Shown: piece by piece, positions 26,573-33,372 of the stretch
Numbering within the stretch: position 1 is the stretch's first letter
How the letters are laid out: each line of letters starts with the position of its first letter
DNA from: Halovivax ruber XH-70
GTDB taxonomy: Archaea > Halobacteriota > Halobacteria > Halobacteriales > Natrialbaceae
DNA length: 64,000 nt
NCBI RefSeq assembly: GCF_000328525.1
Contig: NC_019964.1
Span: 2,170,001 to 2,234,000, forward strand
Reading direction: 5' to 3'
Translations under genes and position numbers: made by a program
The notes under the pieces: generated by a model
What the model was told of the DNA's origin: nothing
Seen by the model: only the letters and a program-made list of their open reading frames with translations
Database searches by the model: none

Positions 26573-28006
26573 ATGACGCTGTTCGGGACCGCGGGAATCC
26601 GCGGACCGGTCGCGACCGAGGTTACGCCCACACTCGCCCTCTCGGTCGGCCAGGCCGTCGGGCGAACGATCGACGGCACGGCCGACTCCGAAGGAAGATC
26701 CGACTCGCCGATCGTCGTGCTCGGGTACGACGGGCGGGAGACGAGCGAGCCCCTTGCCGCAGCAATGGCCGCAGGACTCGCGAGCGCCGGAGCGAGGGTT
26801 CGGCGAGTCGGCCAGGTTCCAACGCCAGCACTTGCGTCCGCGTCGCAGGGCCGATTCGGCGTGATGATCACCGCGAGCCACAATCCGCCGACCGACAACG
26901 GGATCAAGCTCTTCGACGACGGCGTCGAGTTCGATCGCGACGCCGAACGCGAGATCGAGGCCACCGTGGCGACCGCTGAGACGGCAGCCTGGGATCGGTG
27001 GGGGACGATCGAACGCGCCGAGGTCCTCTCGTCCTACCGTGAGGCCGTCTGTGCCTACGTCCGCGACCAGTTCGGCGGGCACGGCCGATCGCCTGACGCC
27101 GGGTCAGCGCAGACCGACGCACGACCGCTCGCCGGCCTGTCGATCGCGGTCGACTGTGGAAGCGGCGTCGGCGGAGAGGCCACCCCACAGGTTCTCGATC
27201 GCCTCGGTGCCGCCGTGACCGCGCTCAATGCGAACGTCGACGGCCACTTCCCGGCCAGAGAGAGCAAACCGACGCCGGAAACCCTGTCCGACCTGCGGGC
27301 GTTCCTCGCCGACGGCGACTTCGACCTCGGCCTCGCTCACGACGGGGACGCAGACCGCCTCGTCGTCTGCGGTCCGGACGGCGACGTCGTCCACGAGGAC
27401 ACGGTCCTCGCCGTCGTCGCAGCCCACTACGTCGAGGCGTCGAGCGCTGGCGACCCCGTCGTCGTGACGACACCGAACGCCTCGGCACGGATCGACGAAC
27501 TGGTGGGCGCTGCCGGCGGCCGCGTCGAGCGCGTGCACCTGGGCGCGCTCCACGAGGGGATCGCTCGCGTCCGCGCCGGGGCGGACGAGGAGACGGCCGT
27601 CGTCTTCGCGGCCGAACCCTGGAAGCACATCCATCCGGCGTTCGGCGGCTGGATCGACGGCGTCGCGAGCGCCGCCGTCGTCGCCTCGCTCGTCGCCGCG
27701 GCCGGCGACGTCGCGACCCTGCGCCAGCCCGTGACCGAGCGACCGTACCGGAAGGTGAGCGTTCCCTGTCCGGACGACGCGAAGACGAACGCGATGGCGC
27801 GCCTCGAATCGAGCCTCCCCGACGCGTTTCCCGAGGGGACGGTCGAAACGGAGTACGGCATCAGAATCGAGTTGCCCGACGCTTCGTGGGTACTCGTCAG
27901 ACCGAGCGGGACGGAGCCCTACGTGCGGCTGTACGCCGAAAGCGACGAGGTCGACGAACTCGTGGCCGTGGTCCGAGACGCGATCGAAACGGCCGTCGAA
28001 GACTGA
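26573..28006 (+). CDS. Phosphomannomutase/phosphoglucosamine mutase family enzyme
   Basis: A 477-residue alpha-D-phosphohexomutase. The catalytic serine loop ITASHNPPTDNG has Ser102; the metal loop DGDADR is at 257-262; the phosphate-binding loop is RPSGTEPYVR near the C-terminus. The sugar-specificity loop is unusual, with AEPWKHIHPAFGG where GlmM/ManB enzymes have a GExSGH-like sequence. The substrate is therefore uncertain (glucosamine-, mannose- or glucose-phosphate). I chose ATG 26573 (MTLFGTAGIRG), which is the family N-terminus. Confidence 0.88.
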   Translation: MTLFGTAGIRGPVATEVTPTLALSVGQAVGRTIDGTADSEGRSDSPIVVLGYDGRETSEPLAAAMAAGLASAGARVRRVGQVPTPALASASQGRFGVMITASHNPPTDNGIKLFDDGVEFDRDAEREIEATVATAETAAWDRWGTIERAEVLSSYREAVCAYVRDQFGGHGRSPDAGSAQTDARPLAGLSIAVDCGSGVGGEATPQVLDRLGAAVTALNANVDGHFPARESKPTPETLSDLRAFLADGDFDLGLAHDGDADRLVVCGPDGDVVHEDTVLAVVAAHYVEASSAGDPVVVTTPNASARIDELVGAAGGRVERVHLGALHEGIARVRAGADEETAVVFAAEPWKHIHPAFGGWIDGVASAAVVASLVAAAGDVATLRQPVTERPYRKVSVPCPDDAKTNAMARLESSLPDAFPEGTVETEYGIRIELPDASWVLVRPSGTEPYVRLYAESDEVDELVAVVRDAIETAVED

Positions 28007-28114
28007 GGACGACGACCGGTCACCCAGTCAATATTGATTCCTGTGGGAGAAGCCTGACATCACCGACTCACAGTCTCGAATCGTCACACCACTATCCGAC
28101 CCACACAGTCACCC

Positions 28115-28498
28115 ATGGCAACCGACTACGTCATCTCCAGTCCTGATCGCGATGCCGACAGCCCCCACAGTTCCGAGTGGCCGAAAGAACTCAGGCTCTC
28201 CTTTGAGGACGAAGAGATCAGCCTCTTGCAGGACAAGGGACACAGGCTTGGTGGTGCCTTCTATGACTTCGAGGAGTTCCGGGTCGCGGAGTGGACCGAA
28301 TCCATCGAAGCCGGTGCTGGCGAGTGGCTCCTCGCGGAACTCTCAAGCTACGAGTCACTGACTGCGATCGAGGAGACGGGCTTCGTCCGTCGCTTTATAA
28401 AGAAGATGTGTCAGAAATATAGTGAGAGGAGAATGACGCGATTGCGAAGACAGCGGCAACCACATATAGACTCCCCTCTAACATTGGAGGAAAAGTAA
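28115..28498 (+). CDS. Uncharacterised protein at the edge of an AT-rich island
   Basis: A 127-residue hydrophilic protein beginning MATDYVISSPDRDADS. The first 90 residues have normal haloarchaeal composition. The last 35 (from FIKKMCQKYSE on) are Lys/Arg-rich and encoded in AT-rich DNA. The 3' part overlaps the convergent small membrane protein gene by 104 bases. The original C-terminus may have been replaced when the island at 28.4-29.7 kb was inserted. No domain is recognised. Confidence 0.5.
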   Translation: MATDYVISSPDRDADSPHSSEWPKELRLSFEDEEISLLQDKGHRLGGAFYDFEEFRVAEWTESIEAGAGEWLLAELSSYESLTAIEETGFVRRFIKKMCQKYSERRMTRLRRQRQPHIDSPLTLEEK

Positions 28499-28676
28499 CC
28501 CACCCCATATTTACAGCCACGATCAATGAAATACATATCCAAGCCAATAGAAGTAATACCCACCCGTACAATTCGTTTGAATCCGAGACAGAGATAATAG
28601 AATGTACTATTAAATATAGCAAAGTTATAAATAACATCACATAAATAAAAATGGTTAGGTATTCTATTAAAGTCAT
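28395..28676 (-). CDS. Small three-helix membrane protein next to the halocin-like gene
   Basis: A 93-residue protein with three hydrophobic segments at about residues 4-24, 38-57 and 68-85, followed by a short polar tail. It starts 45 bases after the stop of the halocin-like gene on the same strand and has the same AT-rich composition. A role in immunity or export of the cysteine-rich product is a reasonable guess from its position but has no sequence support. Confidence 0.65.
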   Translation of the reverse strand: MTLIEYLTIFIYVMLFITLLYLIVHSIISVSDSNELYGWVLLLLAWICISLIVAVNMGWVTFPPMLEGSLYVVAAVFAIASFSSHYISDTSSL

Positions 28677-28720
28677 GGATATTAGTCACCAATATTGTTT
28701 ATTTTCTTTGAACTACTTCT

Positions 28721-29668
28721 TTACTCCTCACAAGTAGGTAACTCGTCATTGTAAAAACTCTCTGAAACCATTAATGTTTTATCATTACTTGGTTCAAAGT
28801 CAAAGCAGCTGTAATCATTATCCGATAGCCAAATAGTATCAACCCCTTCTTGGATAGTGACTGTACTACTAAAACAATGAGCAGTCGAAATACCAGAGGC
28901 AGCAGCACCAATAACGCATAGAGCACACGTTCCTTTTGTCGGGTCAACAATACAAGCGCCACATGTCCATCCTGAAAGCCCGGCTGAAATAATAGCTAAC
29001 GCCGTACAACCCCATTTTGCATCAGACCCGATTTCAACATCAACTGTACAACAATCGTCACCCCCGGGAGGTGATGGTCTAATCGGTTCGGGCGATAATG
29101 GTTCACCATCTTTCGACTCACCGGACTGTTCTTGATCGTGGAAGTCACGCTCACGTTCCTGAATCGTTCCATTATCGGATGTTATCACTGTTATCGCGTC
29201 CCATCCAAACAATCCATTACTTCGCATATTGTCACCGCTGGTAAAGCTAGATGTCTTACGGACATGATGGGCAACAGAATACTGGTCTAAATCTAAACCC
29301 ACTGTGTCGTTACCGATCCAGATAGCAACCATTTCATCGGTGTCGGCGGTCTGTTTTTCTGAAGATATTTTCTCAGCGTTCGCAACAATAAAATCGTACC
29401 CCCCACCGTCTTCCTCATAAATAACTCGCCTGGCTTCGGTTTGTGGTTTTGATATCTTCCAACCATCAGACCCAACATGGTTGACAATATTCCGAAACGT
29501 GTCATCGGCAAATGCATCTGAGATCACATTCTGACGATCACTGGCGTCAAATGTTTCGACAGTCGGCCCAGTCATATCATCCTGGGCTGTATCCGCACTA
29601 ACCAAATTCACTGACCCCATTCCAACTGATGCCGCACCGATAGCTTGGAGGATTCTTCTTCGATCCAT
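28721..29668 (-). CDS. Halocin C8-like precursor with ten-cysteine C-terminal domain
   Basis: A 315-residue protein with a Tat signal (MDRRRILQAIGAASVGMG) and a probable cleavage after VSA at residue 25. Residues 26-185 are an acidic domain without recognisable motifs. A Pro-rich linker (PLSPEPIRPSPPGGDD) follows. Residues 206-315 are hydrophobic and Gly/Ala-rich with ten cysteines, at 206, 207, 221, 236, 239, 248, 251, 265, 288 and 313. This matches the plan of halocin C8: Tat-exported precursor, N-terminal immunity part, ten-cysteine peptide released from the C-terminus. The DNA is much richer in A+T than its surroundings, which suggests transfer. The spacing of the cysteines was not compared by alignment. 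Confidence 0.7.
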   Translation of the reverse strand: MDRRRILQAIGAASVGMGSVNLVSADTAQDDMTGPTVETFDASDRQNVISDAFADDTFRNIVNHVGSDGWKISKPQTEARRVIYEEDGGGYDFIVANAEKISSEKQTADTDEMVAIWIGNDTVGLDLDQYSVAHHVRKTSSFTSGDNMRSNGLFGWDAITVITSDNGTIQERERDFHDQEQSGESKDGEPLSPEPIRPSPPGGDDCCTVDVEIGSDAKWGCTALAIISAGLSGWTCGACIVDPTKGTCALCVIGAAASGISTAHCFSSTVTIQEGVDTIWLSDNDYSCFDFEPSNDKTLMVSESFYNDELPTCEE

Positions 29669-29767
29669 AGTACAAGTTTACTCCCATTACAGTTATAGTT
29701 TTCTATAGCTTAAGGAAGAATTGATATCTGCCAAAGCATTCATATTCACCCCCAGTTAACCGAACAC

Positions 29768-30172
29768 ATGAACAAATTAGTCAGAGCCGCAAGGGAGATC
29801 CAGTCCGCCTCACACGTCCCCTACTCCGAGTATCGCGTGGGTGCCGCCCTCGAGACCACCGACGGCACCGTCTTCACGGGGTGCAATCTCGAGAACGTCA
29901 ACTTCTCGAACAGCCTCCACGCCGAAGAGGTGGCGATCGCCGAGGCCGTCAAGAACGGTTCCCACGAATTCGCTCGGCTGGCGGTCAGTTCCAGTCGTCG
30001 TGACGGCGTCACCCCTTGCGGGATGTGTCGCCAGACGCTCGCCGAATTCTGTGACGACGACCTCGTGATCGCCTGCGACGAAGGCGACGACGAGTCGGGA
30101 ACGCCGATCGTTACGACATACACACTCGGCGAGTTGCTCCCGGCTTCGATGAGCGAATCCGACCTCGACTAG
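29768..30172 (+). CDS. cdd: Cytidine deaminase
   Basis: A 134-residue cytidine deaminase. The zinc site is His51 and catalytic Glu53 in HAEE, with Cys84 and Cys87 in PCGMCRQ. The N-terminal PYSEYRVGAAL and GCNLENVNFSNSLHAE blocks bind the nucleoside. It deaminates cytidine and deoxycytidine to uridine forms, feeding the uridine phosphorylase encoded 560 bases downstream. It follows the AT-rich island immediately, where normal composition resumes. Confidence 0.95.
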   Translation: MNKLVRAAREIQSASHVPYSEYRVGAALETTDGTVFTGCNLENVNFSNSLHAEEVAIAEAVKNGSHEFARLAVSSSRRDGVTPCGMCRQTLAEFCDDDLVIACDEGDDESGTPIVTTYTLGELLPASMSESDLD

Positions 30173-30219
30173 GCCGCAGCCGGTCCGATTCGCGCGCCGA
30201 CGCTGTGTGTTCTTGCGGG

Positions 30220-30678
30220 CTATGCAGTTCGCTCGAGTCGGGCTGCGATATGCTCACGAAGCGTCGTCCGGTGACAGCGTTTCTTCGCCGTGTTTTCGAA
30301 ACAGACCAGGGTGATCGACTCGCCGTGACAGAGTCGGTCCACGATTGCGTCGATCGCCGCCTGTGCGTCGGCCGAGCCATCGAGGTGGGCTTCGTAACGG
30401 GACTCGAAGTCGACCTGGTCCCAGGCGGCGTTGTGCGCTTCTTCGTCGCAGATGCCGCGTCGTTTCAGGTCCGTCTCGGCTCGTTTCGTCTCCTCCAGTA
30501 GTTCCGCCGGCGGCGCCAGCTGCGGGACGTTCTCGTCGACGGCTCCGTGGAACCAGCCGGTCGGGCGGCGCACCACGCCGACCAGCGTCGACGCCGGCGG
30601 CAGTGAGGCCAGGTCGTGTTGAATCGCCGCGACGTAGGAGTCGGTGAGCGAGCCGAGAGTCGGGCCCGAATCCGTCAT
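30220..30678 (-). CDS. DUF488 family protein
   Basis: A 152-residue protein with DUF488 features: STLVGVVRRPTGWF at the N-terminus and a C-terminal ITLVCFENTAKKRCHRTTLREHI, where the family usually has LLCFE-x-CHR. The Cys and His of this block suggest a metal or phosphate site; the biochemical role is unknown. I chose ATG 30678; the upstream frame to 30723 overlaps the promoter shared with udp. Confidence 0.82.
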   Translation of the reverse strand: MTDSGPTLGSLTDSYVAAIQHDLASLPPASTLVGVVRRPTGWFHGAVDENVPQLAPPAELLEETKRAETDLKRRGICDEEAHNAAWDQVDFESRYEAHLDGSADAQAAIDAIVDRLCHGESITLVCFENTAKKRCHRTTLREHIAARLERTA

Positions 30679-30691
30679 CGCCGGGGATAGG

Positions 30692-30704
30692 TTCGGATCA
30701 GGTA
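30692..30704 (+). promoter_or_regulatory. TATA-like element of udp
   Basis: GGTATATACTCC lies about 30-40 bases upstream of the udp ATG at 30735, at the distance expected for a leaderless or nearly leaderless transcript. Confidence 0.4.
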
Positions 30705-30734
30705 TATACTCCGGGCCCGCCAATCGTGCGACAG

Positions 30735-31562
30735 ATGACAGACCGACCGGACAGCGAAGATCCGAACGCCGAGACGCAGTACCACGTCGACGTCGGTCCC
30801 GACGACGTGGCCGAGACGGTGCTCCTGCCGGGCAATCCCGAGCGAATCGACCGGATCGTCGAGTGCTGGGACGAGTACGACGACGTCGCTCACCACCGCG
30901 AGTACCGGACCGCGACGGGTCGATACGACGGGGCGCCTCTCTCGGTCACCTCGACCGGTATCGGCAGCCCGTCGGCCGCCATCGCCGTCGAAGAACTCGC
31001 GCGCGTCGGCTGCGAGACGTTCATTCGCGTCGGGTCCTGTGGAGCGATCCAGCCGGACGTCTCCGTCGGCGACCTCGTCATCACGACAGGGGCCGTCCGC
31101 CAGGAGGGGACGAGCGACGAGTACGTCCGCGAGGACTACCCGGCGGTCGCCGATCACGAGGTCGTGAGCGCGCTCGTCGCCGCCGCGGAACGGCTCGGCT
31201 ACGACTATCACACCGGACTCACCGCGAGTACCGACTCGTTCTACGCCGGTCAGGGTCGACCCGGGTTCGAGGGGTTCGAAGCCGCCGGCGCCGAGGGACT
31301 CATCGACGAACTCAGCGAGGCCAACGTCACGAACGTCGAGATGGAAGCGAGTGCGATCCTGACGCTCGCGTCCATCTACGGACTGCGCGGCAGCGCCGTC
31401 TGCACCGTCTACGCGGACCGCAACGGTGGCGAGTTCAGCGTGACGGGCGAATCACGTGCGGCCGAGACGGCGTCGTTGGGGGCCGCCCTCCTCGCGAAGA
31501 TGGACGCTCGGAAGGCGGAGGCGGGCGTCGATCGCTGGCACGCCGGGCTTTCGATCGAGTGA
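30735..31562 (+). CDS. udp: Uridine phosphorylase family protein
   Basis: A 275-residue purine/uridine phosphorylase. It has LLPGNPERIDRI at the N-terminus, the phosphate-binding GSCGAIQPDVSVGDLVI and the substrate block TNVEMEASAILTLASIYG. It cleaves uridine (or a related nucleoside) with phosphate to give the base and ribose-1-phosphate. Together with cdd upstream it completes a pyrimidine salvage step. Start ATG 30735 is preferred over the GTG three codons earlier. Confidence 0.9.
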   Translation: MTDRPDSEDPNAETQYHVDVGPDDVAETVLLPGNPERIDRIVECWDEYDDVAHHREYRTATGRYDGAPLSVTSTGIGSPSAAIAVEELARVGCETFIRVGSCGAIQPDVSVGDLVITTGAVRQEGTSDEYVREDYPAVADHEVVSALVAAAERLGYDYHTGLTASTDSFYAGQGRPGFEGFEAAGAEGLIDELSEANVTNVEMEASAILTLASIYGLRGSAVCTVYADRNGGEFSVTGESRAAETASLGAALLAKMDARKAEAGVDRWHAGLSIE

Positions 31563-31609
31563 ACTGCCAGTCGATCGGCCGGTAACGCGTCGACCGAACT
31601 ACCGGCCGC

Positions 31610-32374
31610 TCACTCGCGCAGTTTCACGATCCCCGCGTCGAACACCTGGCGGTTGGGGATAACGTACTGTTCGTCCTCGCTCTCGACGATCGTCACGAAG
31701 ATATCGACCTCCTGGACGATTCCCGACCGATCGCCGATGCGGATGCGATCGCCGATGCCGTAGGGCTGGTTGAGCAGGAGGTAGATGCCGACCGCACTGG
31801 AGACGAGGAAGTCCTTGAACGCGAAGGCCCCGACGATGACGATGCCGGCCGAGTAGACGATGAGCAATACGAGCAGCGCGAGGACGTTGACACCGACCTG
31901 GGCGAGCGCGATGAGGATGACGACGTAGAGGAGGGAGTACTTCACCACCCGCGGGATGAGCGACGCCTCCGGCAGTTTCACGCTCCGGAGGTACTCGCCG
32001 ACCATCAGCTCCGCCTTGTCGGCGACGATGAACCCGACGACGAGCACTAAGATGGCGACGAACAGTTGCGGGAGAAAGAGCGTCACGTCGGCCCAGAACC
32101 GATCGGTGTCGATCAGCTGGGCGATGTGGATCGCCGTCAGCGCCGCGATCCCGTAGACGAACCACGAACTCAATCGGGCGACGATCTGGACGGTCGAGGT
32201 GCCCAGACTCTGGGCGCTCCGCTCGAACGGGGTCCCCTCGACGGCGTCGGGGACGCCCGCGGCCGTGAGCAGTTCCTCGTTCAATCGGCCGACGAGGTAG
32301 CCGACCACGACCCCAAGCGCGAGGACGGCCGCCGCGATGACTGCCGGCTCCTCTAAAAACGCCTGTGCATCCAT
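31610..32374 (-). CDS. Small-conductance mechanosensitive channel (MscS family)
   Basis: A 254-residue MscS-type channel with four to five hydrophobic helices. The pore-like helix is GAFAFKDFLVSSAVGIYLLLNQPYGIGDRI, shown here by its key words AFAFKDFL and PYGIGDRI. A short beta domain follows (GIVQEVDIFVTIV, VIPNRQVFDAGIV). The large C-terminal cage of E. coli MscS is missing, as in many archaeal forms. It starts two bases after the dacZ stop, so it belongs to the dacZ transcript. Confidence 0.9.
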   Translation of the reverse strand: MDAQAFLEEPAVIAAAVLALGVVVGYLVGRLNEELLTAAGVPDAVEGTPFERSAQSLGTSTVQIVARLSSWFVYGIAALTAIHIAQLIDTDRFWADVTLFLPQLFVAILVLVVGFIVADKAELMVGEYLRSVKLPEASLIPRVVKYSLLYVVILIALAQVGVNVLALLVLLIVYSAGIVIVGAFAFKDFLVSSAVGIYLLLNQPYGIGDRIRIGDRSGIVQEVDIFVTIVESEDEQYVIPNRQVFDAGIVKLRE

Positions 32375-32375
32375 G

Positions 32376-33194
32376 TCAGTACGCCTCCGGGTCGACCTCC
32401 AGGATCAATTCACCGGCCTTGAACGCCCGCACCATGCCGTCGCTCTCGGAGAGGACGACGGCGATCGAGTTCGTGTCGCGCGTGATCGCCCCGGCGGCCA
32501 TGTGACGCGCGCCGAGTCCCTTCGGGATGTCGACACCCTCCGCCGCGGGTTCGAGGTAGCGGTAGGCGGAGACGATCTTGCCCGAATCGGAGATGACGAA
32601 GGCCCCGTCCAGCCGGGAGAACTCCTTCAGCATGACGGTGACGATGGGGTCCCCGACGTGGACGTGGGACTTCTCGAATGGGTTGTACGACAGCGGGCGG
32701 GACTTGTTCATCACGTTGCCCGCGTCGCCGACGACGAACAGGGCGCCGACCGGCTTGCCCTTCTGGCCTTTCTTCCCGAGGTTGATCGCCACCTCGAAGA
32801 CGGCCTTGATGACGTCGGCGTCGGCCCGCGACTTCGAGAAGAGGTCGTACAGTCCGAGCTGATCCTCCGCGTTGGCGCGTACCCGAGAGACGGTGTCGAT
32901 CCCGCCGTCGAACACGCTCGTCGCGCAGGCGAGGACGTCCCCGCCCTCGATGATACCCTGTTCTAACGCGCCCTCGAGACCGAAGCGAACACGCTCGGCC
33001 ACCGCCGAAAACTCGAGCGGTAACTCGACGAAGGGGTCGGCACCGACGGTGTTCTCGGTCCCGACGACGATGACGTCGAGGCCGTCCTCTTCGAGCGGCG
33101 CCACTCGTTCGTAGTACGACCCACTCGGGGAGAAGAGTACGAGTGCGTCGACGTCGTCGTAGATCTCGCCAAACACGTCGTCGAGCCCGTCCAT
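32376..33194 (-). CDS. dacZ: Diadenylate cyclase DacZ
   Basis: A 272-residue DacZ-type enzyme that makes c-di-AMP from two ATP. The C-terminal DAC domain has DGAF at residues 196-199 and GARHMAAGAIT at 228-238, where other DACs have RHRAA. The N-terminal half is the pyruvate-kinase-like domain of archaeal DacZ. c-di-AMP controls osmotic homeostasis in haloarchaea. The MscS-type channel gene directly downstream supports a role in pressure and ion control. Confidence 0.93.
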   Translation of the reverse strand: MDGLDDVFGEIYDDVDALVLFSPSGSYYERVAPLEEDGLDVIVVGTENTVGADPFVELPLEFSAVAERVRFGLEGALEQGIIEGGDVLACATSVFDGGIDTVSRVRANAEDQLGLYDLFSKSRADADVIKAVFEVAINLGKKGQKGKPVGALFVVGDAGNVMNKSRPLSYNPFEKSHVHVGDPIVTVMLKEFSRLDGAFVISDSGKIVSAYRYLEPAAEGVDIPKGLGARHMAAGAITRDTNSIAVVLSESDGMVRAFKAGELILEVDPEAY

Positions 33195-33342
33195 TATGCG
33201 TACAACCCGTGTGCGCTCGAATAAGCGTTTGGGAGCGTGTCTGACGTGCGACGGACTTGCGTCGAACGGACGCTGTCAGTCGTCACGCCGCTTGACGGTG
33301 CAGCCGCTCTCGGACGTAGCGTCGATAAAAATGAAAGCGCGA

Positions 33343-33360
33343 ACTCGGAGCGTTCCGAGT
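33343..33360 (-). terminator. Hairpin plus T-rich tract after the S-layer gene
   Basis: A seven-base-pair hairpin (ACTCGGA with TCCGAGT, four-base loop) starts 13 bases past the S-layer stop. Read on the minus strand it is followed within 10 bases by CTTTCATTTTTAT. This fits a terminator for a highly expressed gene. Confidence 0.5.
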
Positions 33361-33372
33361 GGTTAGTGGTCG

